Shown here piece by piece: positions 34,125 through 42,751 of a stretch of 64,000 nucleotides of DNA. The DNA comes from Anaerolineae bacterium. Its GTDB lineage: Bacteria; Chloroflexota; Anaerolineae; UBA4142; SHND01. The stretch is taken from the NCBI GenBank assembly GCA_020851635.1, contig JADZCJ010000083.1:109007-173006 (forward strand), written 5' to 3'. A model generated the notes under the pieces. The model was not told the DNA's origin and ran no database searches. It saw only the letters and a list, made by a program, of their open reading frames with translations. Both the position numbers and the translations under genes were made by a program. Every line of letters begins with the position of its first letter. Position 1 is the stretch's first letter.

Positions 34125-35495
34125 TTACTCCCGGCTCACAATCTCGAAAAAACGGATAAACGCTTGAATGCCGCGCTGAATGGTCGGCAGATGCAATCGC
34201 TCGTTCGGAGCATGCACATTATCGTCGGGCAGCCCAAAACCCATCAGCACCGAATCCACACCCAACAAGTCTTTGAGCATTCCGACCACCGGCACGCTGC
34301 CGCCCATGAGCGTAAACACCGGTTCGACCCCAAAGGTCTCTTGCAGAGCGGACCGCGCCGCCGCCATACCCGGGGCATCGCGGTTCAAAAGCACCGCAGG
34401 GCTGTTTGCCAAAGATACCAGTTCCCACCGAATGGTATCTTGCGCGCGTTCCTTCAAATACGCGCGCAAGAGCTGTTCCATGCGAACGTCGTCCTGGTCG
34501 GGCACAAGACGCATCGAAATTTTTGCCATGGCTTTGGCGGGCAAGACGGTCTTGGCGCCCTCCCCGATAAAACCGGAAACGATGCCATCCACTTCGAGCG
34601 TGGGTCTCGCCCCGATCCGCTCGACGGTCGTAAAACCCTTTTCGCCAAAGAGCCGCGGCGATCCTGTGATTTTCAGCCATTCCGCGTCGGTTGTGGGAAG
34701 ACGGCTGAGCGCCCGGCGTTCTGCGTCGGAGAGGACACGCACGCCGTCATAAAAACCGGCAAGTGTCACTCGTCCGTCTTGATCGTGCATGCCCGCAATC
34801 CACTCGCACAAGACGTGCGCGGGATTGTCAATCGAGCCGCCAAACATGCCCGAATGTAGGTCATGTTTGGGTCCATAAACCCACAATTCGTAATACGTCA
34901 TACCCCGCAGCCCATAGACGAGCGACGGAAGGTCGGACCGCAAAATGCCCGAATCACAGTTGAGCACCAGATCACAACCCAGTTTGTCGCGGTGCTGTTC
35001 GAGAAAAGGGGCGAGGTTTGGCGACTCGATTTCTTCTTCGCCTTCGATCAAAACCTTGACATTCACGGGCAGCCCGTCGGTTTGGAGCCAGGCGCGAATC
35101 GCTTCAATGACGGCGAGACATTGCCCCTTCATATCGGACACCCCGCGACCATAGAGGTAATCCCCTCGAACCTGAGCGTTGAACGGAGGAGAGAGCCACT
35201 CGTCGAGCGGGTCTATCGGTTGGACATCATAGTGCCCATATACCAGAATCGTAGGCGCGCCCGGAGCGTCCAGCCGCTCGCCAAATACAATCGGTTGACC
35301 GCCGGTTGGCAGAATCTGAACATTTTGCAGCCCGGCGCGGTCCAGGTATTCATACAACCATTCCGCCGCCTCGCGCATGGCAGGACGATATTCCGACAGG
35401 GTCGAAATGCTGGGAATATCAACAAATTCAACACAAGCCGCAACAAAACTGTCGAGCTGTTGGCTCGCATACGCGAGAGGATTGATTGCAGTCAT
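34125..35495 (-). CDS. M20-family dipeptidase
   Basis: 456 residues, the larger dipeptidase subgroup of M20. Metal and catalytic residues are seen in ILVYGHYDVQPID (His and Asp), LYGRGVSDMKGQ (bridging Asp), VLIEGEEEIESP (catalytic Glu and ligand), NCDSG and the C-terminal APNERLHL (His). A lid insertion spans about 190-320 with GPKHDLHSGMFGG. Members cleave dipeptides and N-acyl amino acids, and act in the cytosol. It fits intracellular processing of imported peptides, 4 nt ahead of the aldehyde dehydrogenase. Confidence 0.93.
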   Translation of the reverse strand: MTAINPLAYASQQLDSFVAACVEFVDIPSISTLSEYRPAMREAAEWLYEYLDRAGLQNVQILPTGGQPIVFGERLDAPGAPTILVYGHYDVQPIDPLDEWLSPPFNAQVRGDYLYGRGVSDMKGQCLAVIEAIRAWLQTDGLPVNVKVLIEGEEEIESPNLAPFLEQHRDKLGCDLVLNCDSGILRSDLPSLVYGLRGMTYYELWVYGPKHDLHSGMFGGSIDNPAHVLCEWIAGMHDQDGRVTLAGFYDGVRVLSDAERRALSRLPTTDAEWLKITGSPRLFGEKGFTTVERIGARPTLEVDGIVSGFIGEGAKTVLPAKAMAKISMRLVPDQDDVRMEQLLRAYLKERAQDTIRWELVSLANSPAVLLNRDAPGMAAARSALQETFGVEPVFTLMGGSVPVVGMLKDLLGVDSVLMGFGLPDDNVHAPNERLHLPTIQRGIQAFIRFFEIVSRE

Positions 35496-35518
35496 GGAAT
35501 CTCTGCCGATTCGGATGG

Positions 35519-36868
35519 CTACAACCCCAACAGCTCGTGTTCGAGTTCACCGATAGTCTCGTCGAGAATCTGATACATCAAATCGGCGTCCTGTCTGGTC
35601 AAGGTCAAGGGCGGATAGAGCGACACATGGTCTCCGCGTTTGCCATCCACCGAACCCGCGCCCGGATAAGTAACCAGTCCCTTGTCCAGAGCGCGCAGGC
35701 CAAGCTGCTTGCTAAAACGGAGGTCTGTGGGCAGCGGCTCGCGAGTTCCCTTGTCTTGCACAAATTCGATACCAATCATCAGCCCCAGACCGCGCACATC
35801 ACCCACCGTCGGGTGCTTTTGCAGGTCCGAGAGTAATTCGAGGGTATACGCTCCAACCTCGGCGGCATTTTGCGTGAGATTCTCTTGTTCGACAATGTCC
35901 AGCACCGCCAGCCCGACCGCGGCGGACAATGGATTGGCAGAGTATGTAAAAATGTGATCGAACGCGACCCCTTTTTCGACAAAGACGTTGCGAATGCGCT
36001 CGGTGGCGACGGCAGCGCCCAACGGGGTATATCCCGAGCTCATCCCCTTGGCAACCGCCATCAGGTCGGGCACGACGCCCCAGTACTCGACGCCGGTCCA
36101 CGCTCCAATGCGCCCAAACGCTGTGATGACTTCATCCGCAATCAAAAGGACATCATAGCGGTCGCAGATTTCGCGAATAATCGGAAAATATTCGGGGGGG
36201 GGGACGATGCAGCCGCCGGCAGACCCGACCACCGGCTCGGCAATAAATGCCGCCACATTTTCCGGACCCACGCGCTTGATTTCGTCTTCCAGCGCGTGCG
36301 CACAAGCCATTCCACAACTCGGATAGGTTTTGTGAAAGGGACAGCGATAACAATAGACGGGCGGAATGTGCGGCATATCGGTCAGCATGGGCGCAAACTT
36401 GGCGCGCCGCCCGGGCATGCCGGTGACGGCGAGCGCGCCGAGCGAGGCGCCGTGATAACTCGTCCAACGTCCGATCACCATATATTTGGACTCGTTGCCG
36501 CGCTCAACCTGCACCTGGCGCGCCAACTTGAGACAGACCTCGACCGCCTCGGAACCACCCGATGTGAATTGGAAATACTTGAGGTCTCCGGGCATGTGCT
36601 CGCCCAGACGCGCGGCAAGCTCCTGCGCCGGCTCGTTCTGAAAAATGTTGGAGGCGCAGTAGGCAAGCGTCTCCGCCTGTTTCGCCATCGCCTCCGCCAC
36701 CTCCCGGCGCGCATGTCCAATGTTTACAACCGCCACGCCCGCCGCGCCGTCCAGATAGCGCTTGCCTTGATCGTCAAAAACATAATTCCCCTCGCCGCGC
36801 ACAAGAGTTCGATAATCGCGCGTGGGGTCGAGCGTAAAGACTTGCCCCTCTCCGGTTTCTGTTGTCAT
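35519..36868 (-). CDS. Class III (omega) aminotransferase
   Basis: 449 residues, PLP type. K274 in LMAVAKGMSSGYTPLGA is the Schiff-base lysine, D245 lies in LLIADEVITAFGR and TSGGSEAVEVCLKLAR binds the phosphate. A four-Cys stretch (CYRCPFHKTYPSCGMAC, about 173-189) is characteristic of a subgroup of taurine-, beta-alanine- and putrescine-type transaminases. The product is normally a semialdehyde, which fits the two aldehyde dehydrogenases downstream. The ATG is 28 nt after the FAH-like gene. Confidence 0.92.
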   Translation of the reverse strand: MTTETGEGQVFTLDPTRDYRTLVRGEGNYVFDDQGKRYLDGAAGVAVVNIGHARREVAEAMAKQAETLAYCASNIFQNEPAQELAARLGEHMPGDLKYFQFTSGGSEAVEVCLKLARQVQVERGNESKYMVIGRWTSYHGASLGALAVTGMPGRRAKFAPMLTDMPHIPPVYCYRCPFHKTYPSCGMACAHALEDEIKRVGPENVAAFIAEPVVGSAGGCIVPPPEYFPIIREICDRYDVLLIADEVITAFGRIGAWTGVEYWGVVPDLMAVAKGMSSGYTPLGAAVATERIRNVFVEKGVAFDHIFTYSANPLSAAVGLAVLDIVEQENLTQNAAEVGAYTLELLSDLQKHPTVGDVRGLGLMIGIEFVQDKGTREPLPTDLRFSKQLGLRALDKGLVTYPGAGSVDGKRGDHVSLYPPLTLTRQDADLMYQILDETIGELEHELLGL

Positions 36869-36895
36869 TTGAGAATCCTTCCTATCTACAATAAC

Positions 36896-37870
36896 TCACA
36901 CCCGTCTCACAATCGTTCCCAATTTGTCCAAACCTTCGACCTCGACCGTGACTTCGAGTCCGTCCGGCGGCAACTCGGCAGGCAGCTCTATATCGCGCCC
37001 CATCGCGCCCAGCCCAACAATATCTCCCGGATAAAACGGAATGTGCTCGGCAAGGGTTGACAGCACGCGGGCGGGAGAATAAAGCATAGCTGTTGTGTTG
37101 GAAATCTGTTTCTGTGAACCCACGGTGAGCCATAATGAACGCGGCAGCGATAGATCGAATTCATCGCCCGTAACAATAAACGGACCATACGGTCTAAAAC
37201 CGTCGAACCAACGCCCATAATCCTCGTTGACTGAAATGTCGCGCGCGACGGGGTTGCCAAGTCGGCGCACCAGGGCGGAGGTGCTAAAGCAGAGCGCAAG
37301 CGTATAGCCGAATATGGCATCTTGCCTTTTAGCAGACGCGCTGTCGTTGACCGGACAGCCGCACACAAATGCGATTTGCGCCGAAACCCGGACCTGCTCC
37401 ACCCATTGCGGCAAAAGGACTGTTGCGCCGGGGTCGTTGATGACGTTATCGGGCAAAATCATCATGGCAGGATAAGCGCGCGGCTCCCAGCCGCGCTGCT
37501 CGAATTGTTCAAGACAATTTGTTTCGAGCTCTGCCAACATATACGGATTGGCGATTGGCGCATGTAGCTTGATACGGTCTACCGGAAACTGGAACACGTC
37601 ATCATTGTCCGACGCCTCACTCGCGCGGGGACGACGACCGCGCGCAAAATCACGCAGACGCAGCGCCGCGCGCAGATTGCCCTCGCCCCCGGAAATAAAG
37701 GACTTGAGGTCCGTCGGCGTCTGCCGCATTTTTTCAACAGAGTCGGAAGGCGCCGCATCGTAAGGACCGGCACGATAGGCAGTTTCCGCCAACGCCAGGT
37801 CTACACACCATCCCTCATCCAGGAGCGCGGGGCGAATACCGTTCCGATTGGAATACGAGACAAATTTCAT
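36896..37870 (-). CDS. FAH-family protein without the canonical metal ligands
   Basis: 324 residues of the fumarylacetoacetate hydrolase fold. FDGFRPYGPFIVTGDEFD, LYSPARVLSTLAEHIPFYPGDIVGLGAMG and the C-terminal EVTVEVEGLDKLGTIVRRV match the family. The metal-binding positions normally read WExE and ND; here the aligned segments are VSAQIAFVCG and GYTLALCFSTSAL, so the acidic ligands are absent. It is coupled by ATGA to the second FAH-family gene just upstream. I infer a non-catalytic or altered partner of that protein. Confidence 0.85.
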   Translation of the reverse strand: MKFVSYSNRNGIRPALLDEGWCVDLALAETAYRAGPYDAAPSDSVEKMRQTPTDLKSFISGGEGNLRAALRLRDFARGRRPRASEASDNDDVFQFPVDRIKLHAPIANPYMLAELETNCLEQFEQRGWEPRAYPAMMILPDNVINDPGATVLLPQWVEQVRVSAQIAFVCGCPVNDSASAKRQDAIFGYTLALCFSTSALVRRLGNPVARDISVNEDYGRWFDGFRPYGPFIVTGDEFDLSLPRSLWLTVGSQKQISNTTAMLYSPARVLSTLAEHIPFYPGDIVGLGAMGRDIELPAELPPDGLEVTVEVEGLDKLGTIVRRV

Positions 37871-38898
37871 GCGGGCGGTTGCTTGCGCTGGTCAAGAATC
37901 GGGTTTTGCAAAATGCCTATGCCCTCGATCTCGATCTCGAAATTCGACCCCGGCGGATAATATTCTCGTCCGGGAATCGTATGCCAACCCAGCGCGCCCG
38001 ATGAGATTATATCGCCCGCCTTGAGCGTCATAAAGCTCGACATGAATTCAATAACCTCCGGAAATTTGAGAATCATCGCGGCGGTTGTCACCGTGTCGCA
38101 CGGCGTGCCCGACTCGCGCGCGTGCACGACCAGATCGTACGGGTCAGCGATCTCGTCCGCGGTGACAATCCAGGGACCTATGGGCTGAGGCATACTCCAG
38201 GTCCCATAAAACTTGCCCGCAAAGTGCTCGTCGCGCGGGGAATACCAGAGCGCGCGCTTGTCTGTCTCTATATTTCCGTTGGCATGTGCATCGGAAGGGC
38301 GCGGCAAGAGCTCGGGCGCAATACTGCGAAAGACGCTGCCGTTCATGTCATTGATGGCGGTATAACCGAGAATGTGTTTCTCGGCGCTAGAGGCAGAAAT
38401 GTGCCTGCCTCCGCGACCCAGCACGACAGCCAATTCGGCGCCCCACCCGATCTCCCCATCCGCCGCGCGGAGCGTCATCGGCTCTTGATGTCCCAACACT
38501 TTGCCGTGATAACGCATAGTCAAAAACGGATGCTGCGGCATGGGCAGATTATCGAGGCGCAGCAAAATCGGATTGTTGCCCCTCAGCGAAAACATCCGGG
38601 ACGGATGCCGGAGCGGCGCGCGCCATTCGATCCGGTCGAACGGAAAATAGACCTCTTTCGGTATTTCGCGCGCGCCTGCATTCGCCGCGTCCTCCATCCG
38701 GCCGGCAATTTCGCGCGCAAGGTCAATGCCAACATCCTGCATCTGCACCAATTCGCCGAGCGTGGGGGGCAAACGCGGACCATCAGCCCGCGCGCCGGAC
38801 TCGATCAGAACCTGTGCCGCAGGCAGGTCAATCACACCATTTGCCAGCGCAACACCATATCGAAGGTCGCCCTCGACAAAATAGGTGACCAGTCTCAT
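37867..38898 (-). CDS. FAH-family hydrolase/isomerase
   Basis: 343 residues. Core motifs are IGWGAELAVVLGRGGRHI (one acidic ligand of the usual ExE kept), GYTAINDMNGS (with the ND aspartate), YGTWSMPQPIGPWIVTADE and LKAGDIISSGALGW. Members hydrolyse C-C bonds of acylpyruvates, decarboxylate, or tautomerise 2-keto acids with Mg or Mn. It overlaps the permease upstream and the FAH paralogue downstream by 4 nt at each end. The pair could form a hetero-oligomer. The retained ligands make this the more likely active subunit. Confidence 0.9.
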   Translation of the reverse strand: MRLVTYFVEGDLRYGVALANGVIDLPAAQVLIESGARADGPRLPPTLGELVQMQDVGIDLAREIAGRMEDAANAGAREIPKEVYFPFDRIEWRAPLRHPSRMFSLRGNNPILLRLDNLPMPQHPFLTMRYHGKVLGHQEPMTLRAADGEIGWGAELAVVLGRGGRHISASSAEKHILGYTAINDMNGSVFRSIAPELLPRPSDAHANGNIETDKRALWYSPRDEHFAGKFYGTWSMPQPIGPWIVTADEIADPYDLVVHARESGTPCDTVTTAAMILKFPEVIEFMSSFMTLKAGDIISSGALGWHTIPGREYYPPGSNFEIEIEGIGILQNPILDQRKQPPA

Positions 38899-39800
38899 AG
38901 TTTTCTGAGTTTGGGGTCAGCTGCCTCGCGAAGACGGTCGCCGGCAAGATTAAAAACAAGGACGGCGAGAAAGATTGTGAACCCGGGACCCAAAACATAC
39001 CACGGGGCAATTTCCAGATATTGCTGGGCATTATTGAGCATTGCGCCCCAGGATGGTTCGGGCGGCTGGACCCCAAACCCCAGATAACTCATTGAAGCTT
39101 CAATCAAAAAAGCAGTGCTGATGCCGAGCGTAGTCAGGACGATGATAGGCACCATAGCATTCGGCAGAATATGGCGCATAAGAATACGCAAATCCTGAAC
39201 GCCGACTGCTCTGCTCGCCAGAACATAATCTGACTGTTTGAGCACAAGCACACTCGAATAGACGAGGCGGATGAACCGCGGAATGTAGCCGAGGGCAATG
39301 ACAATGACGACGCTGAGCGCCGAAGCGCCAAATGTCGCAACAAATAGAATGGCAAGCAAAAGGGTTGGAAAAGCCAGCAAGGCGTCGGTAATCCGCATGA
39401 GCAATGGTTCGAGCCAGCCGCCGCGATAGCCTGCCACAAGACCGAGCGTCACGCCTATCAGCAGAGAAATGCCGATCCCTCCGATGCCTACCAACAGGAC
39501 AATGCGCGTGCCAAAAACAAGCCGGCTAAAAATATCGCGACCCAGATTGTCCGTGCCCAGCCAATACTCGCTCGAGGGCGGATGCAGCGCGACGCCTGCG
39601 TCAATCTTTTGCGGGTCGTGGGGGGCAATCACGCCGGGAATCAGCGCCATAAGCACAAACACCAAAATCCCGGCAAGGAGCAGAGGGGTTTCCGGATTTC
39701 TACGGCTATACGCGAGCCAGCTTTGTGCCGTGCCGAAACGTTTGGGCCGTCCGGAAAACTCTTTGGAATGTGCCAGACTCGAGTCTTGGGTTTTGGTCAT
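38895..39800 (-). CDS. Peptide-type ABC transporter permease (DppC family), second system
   Basis: 301 residues. A first span at about 33-52 is followed by SSEYWLGTDNLGRDIFSRLVFGTRIVL, the DppC family signature. The EAA loop appears in VLASRAVGVQDLRILMRHILPNAMVPIIV. The C-terminus FTIFLAVLVFNLAGDRLREAADPKLRKL is diagnostic. ATG 39800 is preferred, although the open frame continues upstream. It is separated from the DppB gene by 83 nt. No ATPase genes accompany this pair; it may use the DppD/DppF encoded at 17870-20075. Confidence 0.92.
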   Translation of the reverse strand: MTKTQDSSLAHSKEFSGRPKRFGTAQSWLAYSRRNPETPLLLAGILVFVLMALIPGVIAPHDPQKIDAGVALHPPSSEYWLGTDNLGRDIFSRLVFGTRIVLLVGIGGIGISLLIGVTLGLVAGYRGGWLEPLLMRITDALLAFPTLLLAILFVATFGASALSVVIVIALGYIPRFIRLVYSSVLVLKQSDYVLASRAVGVQDLRILMRHILPNAMVPIIVLTTLGISTAFLIEASMSYLGFGVQPPEPSWGAMLNNAQQYLEIAPWYVLGPGFTIFLAVLVFNLAGDRLREAADPKLRKL

Positions 39801-39883
39801 TGGAATATGACGTGAAACGAGGGCGGACCGATCAAACCGGCGCAGGGCGCGACAACAACCTAACCCCATAATGCGCCCGCGGC

Positions 39884-40858
39884 TCAGGTCGAGGTTTGCG
39901 ACAGGGATTCCCGCAGACGCGGATTCAAATAGAAATACAATATATCTACAAACAGATTAACAAAAACAAAGATGGCGCAGACAATCAGCACGCTCGCCTG
40001 GACCAGAGTATAGTCGCGATTCAAAACAGCTTGCACCGAGAGCCAACCGACTCCCGACCATCCAAAGACCTGTTCGACAATGACGACCCCGCTCAGCAAT
40101 GCGCCCACCTCAAGCCCCACCACGGTAATGAATGGAATAAGAGAATTCTTCATGGCGTGGCGTCTCACGACAATGGTCTGGGTGAGACCTTTGGCGGTGG
40201 CAGAGCGAATATAGTCCTGGTTCAAAACATCTATCAATTCGGAACGGAGGAATTTTGTAAAGATTGCGATCTCGCGCGTGCTGAGCACAATCGCCGGGAG
40301 CAATGAGCGGCGGATACTTTCGAGCGGGTCCTCGGCAAAGGGCACATAACCCGAAGCGGGCAAAATGCGCCACTGGACCGCAAACAAGAGAATGAGCGCA
40401 AGCCCAAGCCAAAAGATGGGGACGGCTTGCCCCATCACAGAGAATAGCATCAAGCCTTTGTCGAGGAGCGAGCCGGGCCGCAGCGCGGCAATGATGCTGA
40501 TGGGGACCGAGATGACCAAAGAGAGAATGATGGTCGTCACCATCAATTGGAGGGTGGCAGGCATGCGCCCGAGGATGAGGTCCATGACGGGACGCCCACT
40601 CCAATACGAATTGCCGAGGTTGCCTGTCGCTGCGTTGCCCAGCCAGATGAAATATTGCAGAACGATGGGCTTGTCCAGCCCCATCTCGGCGCGCAGTCGT
40701 TCCAACGCCTCACGATTCTCGGGCAAGGTTGCCTGCGCGCCCATCTTCATCAGGGCAGGGTCTCCCGGCGTCAGACGCGTCAAGACAAAAACCATCGCCG
40801 AGATTACGAGCAATATCGGGATCAGATGTACGAGTCTGCGGAGGATATATACGCCCAT
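39884..40858 (-). CDS. Peptide-type ABC transporter permease (DppB family), second system
   Basis: 324 residues with about six spans. The family start MGVYILRRLVHLIPILLVISAMVFVL and TPGDPALMKMGAQATLPENREAL are typical. The EAA loop is YIRSATAKGLTQTIVVRRHAMKNSLIPFITVVG, followed by IVEQVFGWSGVGWLSVQAVLNRDYTLVQASV. It lies downstream of a binding-protein gene and of an intercistronic hairpin (40913-40944). Together with the DppC-type gene it forms the membrane core of the second uptake system. Confidence 0.93.
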   Translation of the reverse strand: MGVYILRRLVHLIPILLVISAMVFVLTRLTPGDPALMKMGAQATLPENREALERLRAEMGLDKPIVLQYFIWLGNAATGNLGNSYWSGRPVMDLILGRMPATLQLMVTTIILSLVISVPISIIAALRPGSLLDKGLMLFSVMGQAVPIFWLGLALILLFAVQWRILPASGYVPFAEDPLESIRRSLLPAIVLSTREIAIFTKFLRSELIDVLNQDYIRSATAKGLTQTIVVRRHAMKNSLIPFITVVGLEVGALLSGVVIVEQVFGWSGVGWLSVQAVLNRDYTLVQASVLIVCAIFVFVNLFVDILYFYLNPRLRESLSQTST

Positions 40859-40912
40859 CGGCTGGAGGGTTCAAGCGCGATTTTCTGTGTCACGCGCAAT
40901 ATGTCAAAGGTA

Positions 40913-40944
40913 TCCGACCCGCGGGATGAATCCTGCGGGTCGGA
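40913..40944 (-). other. Intercistronic stem-loop between binding-protein and permease genes
   Basis: A 14-bp stem with one G-U-type mismatch (tccgacccgcggga / tcctgcgggtcgga) and a 4-base loop lies 89 nt downstream of the binding-protein stop. There is no T-run on the - strand. Its position mirrors the hairpin at 24151-24185, again just after a substrate-binding gene. Confidence 0.78.
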
Positions 40945-41032
40945 CATATAACCGGTATAGATGGACCGGGGGAGCAGCACCAGGACTTTCATCCGGTTCC
41001 TCGTGGCGCGATACTCTCCGGGGTTTCGCTGC

Positions 41033-42691
41033 TTATTGGTCCAGCCAGAGATTCGACCAGTCGAGCAGGCGCAGCGAGTTAAAGCTATCAAACCCGTGGA
41101 CCTTGCTTGAGGCAACACCCAAGGTCGGATTCTGTTGGATATAGATGATCGGCGCAACCTCTTCGATGGTCATTTTCTGGAGTTCGTCATAATACTTTTG
41201 GCGTTCTGCCTGGTCCACTGTGGTCGCGGCTTTGATCATCAGCTCATACATTGCCGGGTTTTTCCAACCGACTTTGGCATAACGCGGCGTGCCCTCCACT
41301 TGAGGCGTGAAAAAGGTTGTGAATCCGCGCTGAGGATCGGGAGGCAGCGGCCCACTATTGTAAAGCAGCTGATAGTCGTACCCAAACCATTTTTCGAGCC
41401 ATGCGGCGCTTTCCAACACTTCAATATTCATGTTGATGCCGATCTGGTCGAGACAGCTCTTCCAGATAGCGCCCACATCCTGACTCGCCTGGATCCCTGC
41501 ATTTGCGGTGTAGGTAATATCAAAACCATCGGGGGTCTTGGATTGGGCGAGCTCTTCCTTTGCCTTTTCTACACTAAAGGGATAGCCCTGCGCATCAATT
41601 TCGGGATTGAATGCCCAGAACGAGCTGGGGATGGGGCTCCACTGCTCCTGACCCAGACCGAAAAAGACGGTGCGGTTGATTGTATCCTTGTCAAGACAGT
41701 AGGCAAGCGCGCGGCGCGCATGCACATCCTGCAAAACAGGATTGCTGTCAATGACAGTGTGGACCATGATCAGGTCCGTGCTCGGCACATTTTCCACCTG
41801 AAAGTCGCGATTGCCCGTAAAGGTGGCGGCTTGAGACGCATCCAAAATGAGCATGGCGTCCACTTCACCCGCTTTGAGGTTCGCGATCGCGGTCGCCTGA
41901 TTTGGAATCACGCGCAGTTCGACCCGGTCGAGATACGGCTTGCCCTCTTCCCAATAGTCATCAAAGCGTTCCAGCACGACGCGGTCGTTCGGAATCCACT
42001 CTTTGAACTTGAAGGGTCCCGTGCCGACGGGTTTGGTAGAAATGTCGGCAATGGTCTCTTTGTCCAGAATCGGAATGGGATAGATGCTGGACAGCCACGG
42101 TACGTTGGGTGCGGTGAGTTTGACCTGAATCGTATGGTCGTCCAACACCTCGATGCCGGTCACATCCAGCGATTTGTCTTTGGCTGCTTCTGCCGCGCCG
42201 ACGATGCTTCCCAATTCGCGGGCATAAACTTTGCCTTCTTTGATCATCCATTCAAACGTCCACTTGACATCTTGAGCTGTCAGCTCGCGCCCGGTGTGGA
42301 ATTTGACGCCCGGGCGAATGTGAAAAATGACCGTTTGTGGGTCAACCACTTCCCACGACTCGGCGAGGTCGGGCTTCATTTGCAGATTTTCGTCCCAGGT
42401 ATAGAGAGTGTTCCAGAGACCGCCCATTTTCATGGTCTGGAATTCGACGAGCGTCGTGAGTCCGGGATCAAAATCGGTAATGTCCGAGGGGATCGCAAGG
42501 CGAAAAGTCCCGCCTGCCGCGGGCGCGGGAGTTGCAATGACAGTCTCGCGAACCACAGCGGTCTGTGGAACAACGACGGTTTGCTGGACAATCTGGGTCG
42601 TGCCGCTCGGAACCTGGGTTGCACATGCGGTCAAGGCAAGAATGACCAGTGCAAACAGTCCACCTACGATGAACCTTTTGTTCGGGAACAT
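41033..42691 (-). CDS. Family 5 (peptide-type) ABC substrate-binding lipoprotein, second system
   Basis: 552 residues. The signal peptide ends in the lipobox ILALTAC (Cys about residue 23). SBP_5 hallmarks follow: LWNTLYTWDENLQMKPDLAESWEV, FHIRPGVKFHTGRELTAQDVKWTFEW (about 125-150) and VHARRALAYCLDKDTINRTVFFG. The linker is short, unlike the repeat-rich linker of the other binding protein, so the two are not simple recent copies. It presumably serves the DppB/C pair downstream. The ligand is unknown. Confidence 0.94.
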   Translation of the reverse strand: MFPNKRFIVGGLFALVILALTACATQVPSGTTQIVQQTVVVPQTAVVRETVIATPAPAAGGTFRLAIPSDITDFDPGLTTLVEFQTMKMGGLWNTLYTWDENLQMKPDLAESWEVVDPQTVIFHIRPGVKFHTGRELTAQDVKWTFEWMIKEGKVYARELGSIVGAAEAAKDKSLDVTGIEVLDDHTIQVKLTAPNVPWLSSIYPIPILDKETIADISTKPVGTGPFKFKEWIPNDRVVLERFDDYWEEGKPYLDRVELRVIPNQATAIANLKAGEVDAMLILDASQAATFTGNRDFQVENVPSTDLIMVHTVIDSNPVLQDVHARRALAYCLDKDTINRTVFFGLGQEQWSPIPSSFWAFNPEIDAQGYPFSVEKAKEELAQSKTPDGFDITYTANAGIQASQDVGAIWKSCLDQIGINMNIEVLESAAWLEKWFGYDYQLLYNSGPLPPDPQRGFTTFFTPQVEGTPRYAKVGWKNPAMYELMIKAATTVDQAERQKYYDELQKMTIEEVAPIIYIQQNPTLGVASSKVHGFDSFNSLRLLDWSNLWLDQ

Positions 42692-42751
42692 GCTCTCCTC
42701 CTTTGATTTACTGTGATACTGCAGAATGGGATGCTCTTTTTGCTTGCAAAA

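Noticed and set aside
41135..42706. 523-codon open frame on the + strand
   Set aside because: It is fully antisense to the second binding-protein gene, which has a signal peptide and clear SBP_5 motifs. No recognisable protein features.
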